Positions 1 through 8,206 of a stretch of DNA of 64,000 nt are shown piece by piece. The position numbers and the translations under genes were made by a program. The stretch lies in assembly GCF_006540305.1 (NCBI RefSeq), contig NZ_BJOR01000001.1, forward strand, positions 3,100,001 through 3,164,000, read 5' to 3'. Origin of the DNA: Streptomyces sp. 6-11-2. GTDB taxonomy: Bacteria > Actinomycetota > Actinomycetes > Streptomycetales > Streptomycetaceae. The notes beneath the pieces were generated by a model that searched no databases, was not told the DNA's origin, and saw only the letters and a program-made list of their open reading frames with translations. Every line of letters begins with the position of its first letter. The stretch's first letter is position 1.

Positions 1-2
1 CG

Positions 3-731
3 CGCCTGCTGGAGCACCTGGTCGACGTGGTGCTGCACTTCGAGGGCGACCGGCACGCGCGCCTGCGCCTGGTCCGCGGCGTCAAGAACCGCTACGGCGC
101 GACGGACGAGGTCGGCTGCTTCGAACTGCACGACGAGGGCATCACCGGCCTGGCCGACCCGAGCGGCCTGTTCCTGACCCGCCGGGCGGAGCCCGTGCCC
201 GGCACCTGCCTGACCGTCACCCTGGAGGGCCGCCGCCCCCTTGTCGCGGAAGTGCAGGCGCTCACCGTCGACTCCCAGATCCCCTCCCCGCGCCGCACGA
301 CGTCGGGCCTGGAGACCTCCCGGGTCTCGATGATGCTGGCCGTGCTGGAGCAGCGGGGCCGGATCAGCGCGCTGGGCAAGCGGGACATCTACTCGGCGAC
401 GGTCGGCGGGGTGAAGCTCTCCGAGCCGGCCGCGGACCTCGCGGTCGCCCTCGCGCTGGCCTCGGCGGCGAGCGACACCCCGCTGCCGAAGAACCTGGTC
501 GCGATCGGCGAGGTGGGTCTGGCGGGCGAGGTCAGACGGGTCACCGGCGTGCAGCGCCGGCTCGCCGAGGCCCACCGCCTGGGCTTCACGCACGCCCTCG
601 TGCCGGGCGACCCGGGCAAGGTCCCGGCGGGGATGAAGGTCCTGGAAGTGGCCGACATAGGCGACGCGCTGCGGGTCCTGCCCCGCTCGCGTCGCCGGGA
701 CGCCCCACGGGAGCAGGAGGAGCGCCGGTAG
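3..731 (+). CDS. radA: DNA repair protein RadA (Sms), C-terminal part
   Basis: This is the 3' part of radA, cut by the window edge; the frame is open to base 3. RadA is a RecA-like ATPase that promotes branch migration in recombinational repair. What remains is the region after the ATPase core: the family KNRFG motif appears as KNRYG near residue 30, followed by the Lon-protease-like C-terminal domain ([21 protein letters not shown] sequence). The zinc finger and Walker motifs lie upstream, outside the window. disA follows 82 bp downstream on the same strand, a common actinobacterial order. The stop codon TAG is also the first half of a TAGACT hexamer that could serve as a -10 box for disA. 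Confidence 0.93.
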   Translation, partial: RLLEHLVDVVLHFEGDRHARLRLVRGVKNRYGATDEVGCFELHDEGITGLADPSGLFLTRRAEPVPGTCLTVTLEGRRPLVAEVQALTVDSQIPSPRRTTSGLETSRVSMMLAVLEQRGRISALGKRDIYSATVGGVKLSEPAADLAVALALASAASDTPLPKNLVAIGEVGLAGEVRRVTGVQRRLAEAHRLGFTHALVPGDPGKVPAGMKVLEVADIGDALRVLPRSRRRDAPREQEERR

Positions 732-813
732 ACTTTGCCCTGGTCTCGCCCGTCCGTACGAACCGAGTGTGCGAAACGGCAGCGCCTGAAGAACCTGCGA
801 CCGGAGGAGTGCA

Positions 814-1938
814 GTGGCAGCCAACGACCGGGCAGCAGCTCCCGGAAAGTCCGGCGGGAGTTCCGGCGCCGATGGCCTGATGCGCGCCTCCCTGAGCGCC
901 GTGGCACCTGGCACGGCCCTGCGGGACGGCCTCGAACGGGTGCTCCGCGGCAACACCGGCGGGCTCATCGTGCTCGGCGCCGACAAGACCGTGGAGTCGA
1001 TGTGCACGGGCGGTTTCGTCCTGGACGTCGAGTTCACGGCGACAAGGCTGCGGGAGCTGTGCAAGCTGGACGGCGGCATCGTGATCTCGTCCGACCTGTC
1101 GAAGATCCTGCGCGCGGGCGTGCAACTGGTTCCGGACCCGACGATCCCGACCGAGGAGACCGGCACCCGGCACCGCACGGCGGACCGGGTCAGCAAGCAG
1201 GTCGGCTTCCCCGTGGTCTCGGTCTCGCAGTCCATGCGGCTGATCGCCCTCTACGTCGACGGTCAGCGGCGCGTCCTGGAGGACTCCGCGGCGATCCTCT
1301 CCCGCGCCAACCAGGCCCTGGCGACCCTGGAGCGCTACAAGCTCCGCCTGGACGAGGTGGCGGGCACGCTGTCGGCGCTGGAGATCGAGGACCTGGTGAC
1401 GGTCCGGGACGTCTCGGCGGTCGCGCAGCGCCTGGAGATGGTGCGCCGTATCGCCACCGAGATCGCCGAGTACGTGGTGGAGCTGGGCACCGACGGCCGC
1501 CTCCTGGCCCTCCAGCTCGACGAGTTGATCGCGGGCGTGGAGCCGGAGCGCGAACTGGTGGTGCGGGACTACGTCCCCGAGCCCACCGCCAAGCGCTCCC
1601 GCACGGTCGAGGAGGCCCTGGCCGAGCTGGACAAGCTCTCCCACGCCGAGCTTCTCGAACTGTCCACCGTCGCCCGCGCCCTGGGCTACACCGGCTCCCC
1701 GGAGACCCTCGACTCCGCGGTCTCCCCGCGCGGCTTCCGCCTGCTGGCCAAGGTGCCCCGGCTGCCCGGCGCCATCATCGACCGCCTGGTCGAGCACTTC
1801 GGCGGCCTGCAGAAACTGCTCGCCGCGAGCGTCGACGACCTCCAGACGGTGGACGGTGTGGGCGAGGCGCGGGCGCGGAGCGTCCGCGAGGGCCTGTCCC
1901 GGCTGGCGGAGTCGTCGATCCTGGAGCGCTACGTCTGA
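814..1938 (+). CDS. disA: DNA integrity scanning diadenylate cyclase DisA
   Basis: DisA condenses two ATP into the second messenger c-di-AMP and slows when it meets branched DNA. The 374-residue protein has the N-terminal DAC domain with a DGG motif at residues 86-88 (DGA in many homologues) and RHR at 119-121, a helical linker, and a C-terminal helix-hairpin-helix DNA-binding domain ([15 protein letters not shown] near residue 350). The GTG start is preceded by GGAGGAG at the right distance. It sits directly after radA, so both may respond to the same DNA repair needs. In Streptomyces DisA is known as the main c-di-AMP source. Confidence 0.96.
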   Translation: MAANDRAAAPGKSGGSSGADGLMRASLSAVAPGTALRDGLERVLRGNTGGLIVLGADKTVESMCTGGFVLDVEFTATRLRELCKLDGGIVISSDLSKILRAGVQLVPDPTIPTEETGTRHRTADRVSKQVGFPVVSVSQSMRLIALYVDGQRRVLEDSAAILSRANQALATLERYKLRLDEVAGTLSALEIEDLVTVRDVSAVAQRLEMVRRIATEIAEYVVELGTDGRLLALQLDELIAGVEPERELVVRDYVPEPTAKRSRTVEEALAELDKLSHAELLELSTVARALGYTGSPETLDSAVSPRGFRLLAKVPRLPGAIIDRLVEHFGGLQKLLAASVDDLQTVDGVGEARARSVREGLSRLAESSILERYV

Positions 1939-1943
1939 CCGGC

Positions 1944-1959
1944 GCCGGCCACGGCCGGC
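1944..1959. terminator. Short hairpin between disA and the convergent 2038-2886 gene
   Basis: A 6-bp perfect stem (GCCGGC on both sides) closes a CACG loop just after the disA stop. No T-run follows, as is usual in Streptomyces. A second, wider inverted repeat (GGTGACC ... GGTCACC) lies just downstream. It could act for both convergent genes. Confidence 0.45.
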
Positions 1960-2037
1960 CCGCCTCGGGCCTCTTCGGTGACCGTTGACCCTCCTGGCTC
2001 TCTTCGGTCACCCTCGGCCCGCTCGGCCCCGGTCCGC

Positions 2038-2886
2038 TCAGTCCTCCGACAGGACGAACGACGTCCGCTGCTTCGCGTACCCCGGCGCCTTCGCCTCGAC
2101 CAGGTAGGTGCCCGCCCCGGCCGACCCGGCCGGCGGTGTCGCGCACTGCGGGGCGCTCGGCTTGCGGTCCCAGCGGACGGTGTAGGTGATGGCGCTGCCC
2201 GCCGGCACCCGGTACAGCCGGCTCCCGGCCGTCGTGGGGCAGTCGGCCGAGGACCAGTAGGCGGAGCTGCTCTCGGCCTGGCTGATCGTCACCACCGCGG
2301 ACTTCGGCCCGAGATCGACCTTGCAGTCGCTGCCGGAGGAGTTCGCGGCGGTCAGCTCGAACACCGGCGTCTGGCCGGGCCCGTAGGAGTTGCGCACGCT
2401 GCGCAGCGTCAACTTCACCGCGTTCGCGGTGCAGTTGGGCAACGTGCTGCCGGCCGGCAGCACCGCGCCCGGACCACCGCCGCCCTTGGCACCCTCGTCC
2501 CCGCCGCCGGCGGACCCGCCGGAACCGGAACCGGCGCCGTCTCCGCTCCCCCCGGCGCCGTCGCCGTCGGAACCGGCGGTGTCACCGGTGCCCCCGGTCC
2601 CGGACCCCGATCCACCCGAGTCACCGCCGCCGGACTCTTCCCGGCCGCCGGGATGTTGGCTGATCGCGGGACCGGAACCGGAGGGACCCGGCGTGATGGT
2701 CGAGGCCGAGGGCGCCGGATGCTTGCCGTCCGGCCCCTCGCCGTTGGTCTTGCGGCCCCCGCCCCCCAGGGGGACGATCCAGACGATCAGCAGCGCCAGC
2801 AGGGCGACCACGGACAGCATGACGAGCCGCCGTCGCCAGTAGATGGAGGCGGGAAGCGGACCGACCGGATTGCGCAGAGATCCCAC
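2038..2886 (-). CDS. Hypothetical single-pass membrane protein with Gly/Ser-rich linker
   Basis: I do not recognise a named family. The 282-residue protein has a short basic N-terminus, one hydrophobic helix at about residues 22-40, a long Gly/Ser/Thr/Pro-rich linker (about 45-150) and a C-terminal domain of about 130 residues with four cysteines, which could form disulphides outside the cell. This is the layout of a membrane-tethered surface domain. The GTG start was chosen because TACAGT lies 7 nt upstream (2894-2899, minus strand), the pattern of a leaderless promoter; the open frame continues 20 codons further without a ribosome site. Confidence 0.75.
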   Translation of the reverse strand: MGSLRNPVGPLPASIYWRRRLVMLSVVALLALLIVWIVPLGGGGRKTNGEGPDGKHPAPSASTITPGPSGSGPAISQHPGGREESGGGDSGGSGSGTGGTGDTAGSDGDGAGGSGDGAGSGSGGSAGGGDEGAKGGGGPGAVLPAGSTLPNCTANAVKLTLRSVRNSYGPGQTPVFELTAANSSGSDCKVDLGPKSAVVTISQAESSSAYWSSADCPTTAGSRLYRVPAGSAITYTVRWDRKPSAPQCATPPAGSAGAGTYLVEAKAPGYAKQRTSFVLSED

Positions 2887-3089
2887 GGCCCAAACTGTAC
2901 GAGAGATCGTCGGCTTCCCCGGCCCCACCCGCCGCGCCGGCGACAACTTTTCCGGATCATCATCACGGCAACGCCCATATTCACGGGCCGCTTTGGCCTC
3001 GCCGTGATCACCCGGGCACGGTTCGTGACGACACCGGCCCGCGCCGGGTCACACGGCCGTCCACCCCCACGTGGCAGGATCGGAAGGCC

Positions 3090-4076
3090 ATGACTGCGCC
3101 CACACTGCCCCCGCACAGCAGCCCCGACACCCCGGCCAACGCCACCGGTGCCCGGACGGGCACCGGCACGCCCGCCGGCGCCGAGGCCTCCGGCACCTCC
3201 CTCGGCCCGACTCTGCACACCCAGGTCATCACCTGGTTCGACGACCACGCCCGCGACCTGCCCTGGCGACGCTCCGACGCCGGCGCCTGGGGCGTGATGG
3301 TCAGCGAGTTCATGCTCCAGCAGACGCCGGTGAGCCGTGTGCTGCCGGTCTACGAGCAGTGGCTCGACCGCTGGCCCCGGCCCGCCGACCTCGCCAAGGA
3401 GGCGCCGGGCGAGGCCGTCCGCGCCTGGGGCCGGCTCGGCTACCCGCGCCGCGCCCTGCGCCTGCACGGCGCCGCGGTCGCCATAACGGAACGGCACGGC
3501 GGCGACGTGCCGACCGAGCACGCGCAACTGCTCGCCCTGCCGGGCATCGGCGAGTACACGGCCGCGGCGGTCGCTTCCTTCGCCTACGGACAGCGACACG
3601 CCGTCCTGGACACCAACGTCCGCCGGGTGCTGGCCCGCGCGGTCACCGGTGTGCAGTACCCGCCGAACGCCACGACCGCCGCCGAGCGGCGTCTGGCACG
3701 CGCCCTGCTGCCCGAGGACGAGGGGACCGCAGCCCGTTGGGCGGCCGCCTCCATGGAGCTCGGCGCGCTGGTGTGCACGGCGAAGAACGAGTCGTGCCCA
3801 CGCTGCCCGATCGCCGCGCACTGCGCCTGGCGGCTCGCGGGCAAGCCCGCGCACGACGGGCCGCCGCGCCGCGGGCAGACGTACGCCGGCACGGACCGGC
3901 AGGTCCGCGGCAAGCTGCTCGCCGTGCTCCGCGAGGCCCACGCGCCCGTCCCGCAGCCGGTGCTCGACCGGGTCTGGCACGAGCCGGTCCAGCGGGCCCG
4001 CGCCCTGGACGGTCTCGTCGCGGACGGCCTGGTGGAGCCGCTGCCGGGCGGACTGTACCGACTGCCGCTGACCTGA
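3090..4076 (+). CDS. mutY: A/G-specific adenine DNA glycosylase MutY
   Basis: MutY removes adenine mispaired with 8-oxoguanine. The protein (328 aa) shows the MLQQTPV segment that follows the catalytic glutamate, the helix-hairpin-helix LPGIGEYTAAAVASF, the DTNVRR segment with the conserved catalytic aspartate, and a C-terminal iron-sulphur loop with four cysteines spaced C-X6-C-X2-C-X5-C. The first 40 or so residues are low complexity, so a later start is possible. The C-terminal NUDIX-like 8-oxoG recognition domain is very short compared with E. coli MutY. It is transcribed towards sigE but a 390-bp gap separates them. Confidence 0.93.
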   Translation: MTAPTLPPHSSPDTPANATGARTGTGTPAGAEASGTSLGPTLHTQVITWFDDHARDLPWRRSDAGAWGVMVSEFMLQQTPVSRVLPVYEQWLDRWPRPADLAKEAPGEAVRAWGRLGYPRRALRLHGAAVAITERHGGDVPTEHAQLLALPGIGEYTAAAVASFAYGQRHAVLDTNVRRVLARAVTGVQYPPNATTAAERRLARALLPEDEGTAARWAAASMELGALVCTAKNESCPRCPIAAHCAWRLAGKPAHDGPPRRGQTYAGTDRQVRGKLLAVLREAHAPVPQPVLDRVWHEPVQRARALDGLVADGLVEPLPGGLYRLPLT

Positions 4077-4466
4077 CCTTCCGTCACCCGACCTCTGAAA
4101 CCCGGCACCTGACACCCCACATCCGACCCCGGACACCTGATTCGAAGTCACCCCACAGGCCCGCCACGCCTTCAGGGCGCGTCGCGGCTGTTCGTGTCAC
4201 ACACCCGCACACCCTTCGACCCCTCAAATCACCCTCAAAGGGGACCAATCGGGACACCGCTTTACCCCGTTCCTACTTCCGTTACACAACCGACGCACAG
4301 CCGAGGGCTGGCCGCAGGCTGCTTCGGACAGCGCCGTGACAACGCCTCCGTACCTTCATTTGCGTGCCTGACAGGCACCGGACGGCTGCCGACCACAGCC
4401 CGTCCGCTCACGGCTTGGAGACCGGCGGCAGGCGGGTCGGGAAACGGGGATCGGAGGCGGTCGTAC
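4077..4466 (+). other. Intergenic region upstream of sigE
   Basis: No gene is supported in these 390 bp. The first half holds several CACCTGA-like repeats. The sigE promoter must lie here; TACCTT at 4351-4356 is the best -10-like hexamer, with no good -35 at 16-18 bp. A weak -35 would fit a promoter that needs an activator, and in S. coelicolor sigE transcription is known to depend on phosphorylated CseB. I cannot point to a certain CseB site. Confidence 0.4.
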
Positions 4467-5006
4467 ATGGCGCAGGGAGAGGTGCTCGAGTTCGAGGAGT
4501 ACGTGCGTACCCGGCAGGACGCGCTGCTGCGCAGTGCGCGCCGGCTGGTACCGGACCCGGTCGAAGCCCAGGACCTGCTCCAGACGGCACTCGCGCGGAC
4601 CTACGGACGCTGGGAGGGCATCGCCGACAAGCGGCTCGCGGACGCCTATCTGCGCCGCGTGATGATCAACACGCGGACCGAGTGGTGGCGGGCCCGGAAG
4701 CTGGAGGAGGTTCCCACCGAGCAGCTCCCGGACGCCCGCGTCGAGGACTCCACCGAGCAGCACGCCGACCGCGCGCTCCTCATGGACATCCTGAAAGTGC
4801 TCGCTCCCAAACAGCGCAGTGTCGTGGTGCTGCGACACTGGGAGCAGATGTCCACGGAGGAGACGGCCGCCGCCCTCGGCATGTCGGCGGGTACGGTCAA
4901 GAGCACGCTGCACCGGGCGCTCGCCCGGCTCCGCGAGGAGCTGGAGGCGCGCGATCTGGACGCACGCGCGCTGGAGCGTGAGGAGCGGGAGCGTTGCGCG
5001 GCCTGA
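4467..5006 (+). CDS. sigE: ECF RNA polymerase sigma factor SigE
   Basis: SigE directs RNA polymerase to cell-envelope stress genes in Streptomyces. At 179 aa it is a minimal ECF sigma factor: region 2 near residues 10-75 (DLLQTALARTYGRW, then RRVMINTRTEWWR) and region 4 with a helix-turn-helix near 130-158 (TEETAAALGMSAGTVKSTLHR). The ATG at 4467 gives the family N-terminus; the frame runs 91 codons further upstream but that part is not protein-like. The gene overlaps cseA by 13 bp and leads the sigE-cseABC operon. No anti-sigma gene is adjacent; in S. coelicolor control is at transcription by CseB/CseC. Confidence 0.97.
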   Translation: MAQGEVLEFEEYVRTRQDALLRSARRLVPDPVEAQDLLQTALARTYGRWEGIADKRLADAYLRRVMINTRTEWWRARKLEEVPTEQLPDARVEDSTEQHADRALLMDILKVLAPKQRSVVVLRHWEQMSTEETAAALGMSAGTVKSTLHRALARLREELEARDLDARALEREERERCAA

Positions 5007-5659
5007 CCGGCAGGGGTACAGGCTCGGGGGCCAGGCGCGCCCGGGACACCTTCCAGGCGGCGATCACGGCGACGGCCGTGCTCGCCGCCCTCGCCCTTTC
5101 CGCGTCCGCCTGCGGCACCGGGGGGACCGGCGCGCGCGACGAGGGACCGGCCCGCGCCGGCTCGGTGGCGGGCACCGTCCCGGCCCCCTCCCCCGACCCC
5201 ACCGGCCGGGCCCAGCAGGTGGACGCGGTCCGGCTGATCAAGGACGACCCGCAGGTCTCGGCCGCGGTCAAGCGCGGCCTCAAGCCGTGTGTGGCCGACG
5301 ACTACCCCGTCGACGTGTCGTACGGCGACCTGACCTCGGGATCGGCCGAGGACATCGTCGTCAACGTGCTGACCTGCGGAGACGCGGTGGGTGTGGGTGC
5401 CTATGTGTACCGCGAGCAGGGGGGCCGGTACGAGAACGTCTTCACGGCCGAGGAGCCCCCGGTCTACGCCGAGATCGACCGCGGCGACCTCGTGGTGACC
5501 AAGCAGGTGTACGCGCGGGGGGACCCGGTGTCGAGTCCGTCCGGCGAGGACGTGATCACGTACCGCTGGTCGGCCGGCCGGTTCACCAAGGAGTTCAGCA
5601 CGCGCAACGAGTACAGCAAGGCCGCCGGGGGCATCGCGACGCCGGTTCCCGGCCACTGA
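4994..5659 (+). CDS. cseA: Lipoprotein CseA, negative modulator of the SigE signal system
   Basis: CseA is the outward-facing lipoprotein of the sigE operon; in S. coelicolor its loss raises sigE expression. The 221-residue product has a basic N-terminus, a hydrophobic stretch and a lipobox-like LSASAC with Cys40 as the likely lipidation site; position -3 is alanine, a weak match to the usual leucine. The rest is a secreted domain of unknown fold. The TTG at 4994 lies inside the end of sigE (13-bp overlap), which suggests translational coupling; a later GTG or ATG start is not available before the signal peptide. A 210-bp gap separates it from cseB. Confidence 0.85.
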   Translation: MRGLTGRGTGSGARRARDTFQAAITATAVLAALALSASACGTGGTGARDEGPARAGSVAGTVPAPSPDPTGRAQQVDAVRLIKDDPQVSAAVKRGLKPCVADDYPVDVSYGDLTSGSAEDIVVNVLTCGDAVGVGAYVYREQGGRYENVFTAEEPPVYAEIDRGDLVVTKQVYARGDPVSSPSGEDVITYRWSAGRFTKEFSTRNEYSKAAGGIATPVPGH

Positions 5660-5869
5660 CGGCAGCGTGGGGGAGCCCGGGCGGCGGCCGCGCGACAATG
5701 GCGAGGGCGTGAGGCGGCCGGGGCCGCCCGTCCGGTCTCCCGGTGAACCGGTCACGGATGGACGCGTCCGGCCGCGGACGTGCCCGCACGGTGGGCCAGG
5801 AGCGCACGAACACCAGAGCGCACGACCAGAGCGCCCGACGAGAAGCACACGAGGACTGAGAGCACCCGG

Positions 5870-6571
5870 ATGGCAGAACAGACCCACGTCCTGTTCGTCG
5901 AGGACGACGACGTCATCCGCGAGGCCACACAGCTCGCCCTGGAGCGGGTCGGCTTCGCGGTCACGGCGATGCCCGACGGGCTGTCCGGTTTGGAGGCGTT
6001 CCGGGCCAGGCGGCCCGACATCGCGCTGCTGGACGTCATGGTTCCCGGCCTCGACGGGGTCAGCCTGTGCCGCCGCATCCGCGACGAGTCGACCGTTCCG
6101 GTGATCATGCTCTCCGCGCGGGCGGACTCCATCGACGTGGTGCTGGGTCTTGAGGCGGGCGCCGACGACTACGTGACCAAGCCGTTCGACGGCGCCGTCC
6201 TGGTCGCCCGCATCCGCGCGGTGCTGCGCCGCTTCGGGCACGCCGGCGGCGTCCGGGCCGACGCGGACCCGGCCGCGGTGGACGGCGGGGTCCTGAGCTT
6301 CGGCGACCTGGAGATCGACACCGAGGGGATGGAGGTGCGCCGGGCCGGGCAGCCGGTGGCGCTCACGCCCACGGAGATGCGGCTGCTGCTCGAGTTCTCC
6401 TCGGCTCCGGGCACGGTGCTCTCCCGGGACAAGCTCCTGGAGCGGGTGTGGGACTACGGCTGGGGCGGCGACACCCGCGTGGTCGACGTCCATGTGCAGC
6501 GGCTGCGTACGAAGATCGGCCAGGACCGCATCGAGACGGTGCGCGGCTTCGGCTACAAGCTGAAGGCCTGA
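5870..6571 (+). CDS. cseB: Response regulator CseB (OmpR/PhoB type)
   Basis: CseB is the DNA-binding partner of the CseC kinase and activates sigE. The 233-residue protein has a receiver domain with the acidic pocket EDDD at 11-14, phospho-acceptor Asp55 and Lys104, then a winged-helix output domain (about 135-230) ending in the RTVRGFGYKL-type wing (ETVRGFGYKLKA). The ATG at 5870 was chosen by the receiver fold; the open frame upstream is not conserved-looking. cseC starts 11 bp after its stop. Confidence 0.96.
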   Translation: MAEQTHVLFVEDDDVIREATQLALERVGFAVTAMPDGLSGLEAFRARRPDIALLDVMVPGLDGVSLCRRIRDESTVPVIMLSARADSIDVVLGLEAGADDYVTKPFDGAVLVARIRAVLRRFGHAGGVRADADPAAVDGGVLSFGDLEIDTEGMEVRRAGQPVALTPTEMRLLLEFSSAPGTVLSRDKLLERVWDYGWGGDTRVVDVHVQRLRTKIGQDRIETVRGFGYKLKA

Positions 6572-6582
6572 GCGGGGCGGTC

Positions 6583-7932
6583 ATGCCCGGGATCACACGG
6601 CGCCTGCTCCCCGAGCGCCTGGAACGCGCGGACATCCGCACGGGGCTGAGGTGGAAGCTCAGCGCGGCCATCGCGCTGGTCGGCGCGCTGGTGGCGGTCG
6701 CGCTCAGTCTGGTCGTGCACAACGCCGCACGGGTGTCGATGATGGACAACGCGCGCGACCTGGCGGACGAGCGGGTCCAGATCGCCCAGCGCAACTTCGA
6801 ACTGTCGGGGCGGCCGAACTTCCCCGGCATCAGGATCGACGACCCGGCACTGCCCTCCGAGCTGCGGGAGAAGGTCGAGCAGGGGCGGCGTGCGACATAC
6901 GTCACCGACCGCGCCGGCAAGCTGCCCGACATCTGGGCGGCCGTACCGGTCAAGGACGGCCACGTGCTGTCCCTGCACACGCACTTCACCGACCGCAGCA
7001 CGAACATCCTCAACGACCTCGACCAGGCCCTGGTCATCGGCTCCATCACGGTCGTCCTCGGCGGAAGCGCGCTGGGCGTGCTCATAGGGGGTCAGCTCTC
7101 GCGGCGGCTGCGCAAGGCGGCGACCGCGGCCAATCAGGTCGCCAAGGGTGAGACGGACGTACGGGTCCGGGACGCCATCGGAGGTGTCGTACGCGACGAG
7201 ACCGACGACCTCGCGCGGGCGGTGGACGCGATGGCGGACGCGCTCCAGCAGCGGCTGGAGGCGGAGCGCCGGGTCACGGCGGACATCGCGCACGAGCTGC
7301 GCACCCCGGTGACCGGGCTGCTGACCGCGGCCGAGCTGCTGCCGCCCGGCCGGCCGACGGAACTGGTCCTGGACCGCGCGAAAGCCATGCGCACGCTGGT
7401 GGAGGACGTGCTGGAGGTGGCCCGGCTCGACGGCGCCTCGGAGCGGGCCGAACTCCAGGACATCGTGCTGGGCGAGTTCGTCGCCCGGCGGGTGGCGGCC
7501 AAGGACCCGGACGTCGAGGTTCGTGTGGTGCACGAGTCCGAGGTCACCACCGACCCGCGGCGGCTGGAGCGGGTGCTGTTCAACCTGCTCGCCAACGCCG
7601 CCCGGCACGGCAAGCCGCCGATCGAGGTGACCGTCGAGGGCCGGGTCATCCGGGTGCGCGACCACGGCCCCGGATTCCCCGAGGACCTGCTCGCCGAGGG
7701 CCCGAGCCGGTTCCGCACCGGCAGCAGGGACCGCGCCGGGCACGGCCACGGCCTCGGCCTGACCATCGCCGCGGGGCAGGCCCGCGTCCTCGGCGCCCGT
7801 CTGACCTTCCGCAACGTCCGTCCCGCGGGCGCCCCTGACCACATCCCGGCCGAGGGCGCCGTCGCCGTCCTGTGGCTGCCCGAACACGCCCCGACGAACA
7901 CGGGCAGCCATCCCCTGCTTCCGGGGCAGTGA
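6583..7932 (+). CDS. cseC: Sensor histidine kinase CseC
   Basis: CseC senses cell-wall damage and phosphorylates CseB. The 449-residue protein has two membrane helices (about 26-46 and 150-172) around an extracellular sensor domain, a HAMP linker, the HisKA box with His237 (ADIAHELRTPVTGLL) and a HATPase domain with N box (NLLANAARHG) and G boxes (DHGPGF, GHGLGL). It is the last gene of the sigE operon and is followed by a strong terminator. Confidence 0.96.
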   Translation: MPGITRRLLPERLERADIRTGLRWKLSAAIALVGALVAVALSLVVHNAARVSMMDNARDLADERVQIAQRNFELSGRPNFPGIRIDDPALPSELREKVEQGRRATYVTDRAGKLPDIWAAVPVKDGHVLSLHTHFTDRSTNILNDLDQALVIGSITVVLGGSALGVLIGGQLSRRLRKAATAANQVAKGETDVRVRDAIGGVVRDETDDLARAVDAMADALQQRLEAERRVTADIAHELRTPVTGLLTAAELLPPGRPTELVLDRAKAMRTLVEDVLEVARLDGASERAELQDIVLGEFVARRVAAKDPDVEVRVVHESEVTTDPRRLERVLFNLLANAARHGKPPIEVTVEGRVIRVRDHGPGFPEDLLAEGPSRFRTGSRDRAGHGHGLGLTIAAGQARVLGARLTFRNVRPAGAPDHIPAEGAVAVLWLPEHAPTNTGSHPLLPGQ

Positions 7933-8136
7933 CGCCCGGCGGTCGACGCACGAGGGCCGTCCCCGGGCACTTGCCTCCGGGCCCCGGGGACGCGCGGTCC
8001 CCGGCCACCGCGGTGCCGACCGGGACGCTGCGGGGCCGGCCACCGGGCGCCGGCCGGGCGTGGCGGACGGGGCCGCCCCCGCCGTGATCCTGCGGCAGAG
8101 GAGGGCGGACGGCCGCGGGCCGGGGCGGACATGCCG

Positions 8137-8179
8137 GGGGCCCGTGGAAATCCGCTTCCGGCGGACTTCCACGGGCCCC
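8137..8179. terminator. Bidirectional terminator between cseC and the MFS gene
   Basis: A 13-bp perfect stem (8137-8149 with 8167-8179), one mismatch, then a 5-bp perfect inner stem closing a TTCCG loop. It lies between the convergent cseC and MFS genes, 27 bp from the end of the latter. The rest of the 274-bp gap (7933-8206) is GC-rich without a gene. Confidence 0.85.
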
Positions 8180-8206
8180 TCGGTCACCCACGTTCGGCTC
8201 GGGCGG

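Noticed and set aside
586..1797. Long minus-strand frame across radA and disA
   Set aside because: Antisense shadow of two strong genes; composition is Gln/His/Arg/Gly-rich and no family is recognisable.
4967..5060. Terminator directly after sigE
   Set aside because: Expected from reported early termination in S. coelicolor, but only short, weak stems are present at this place.
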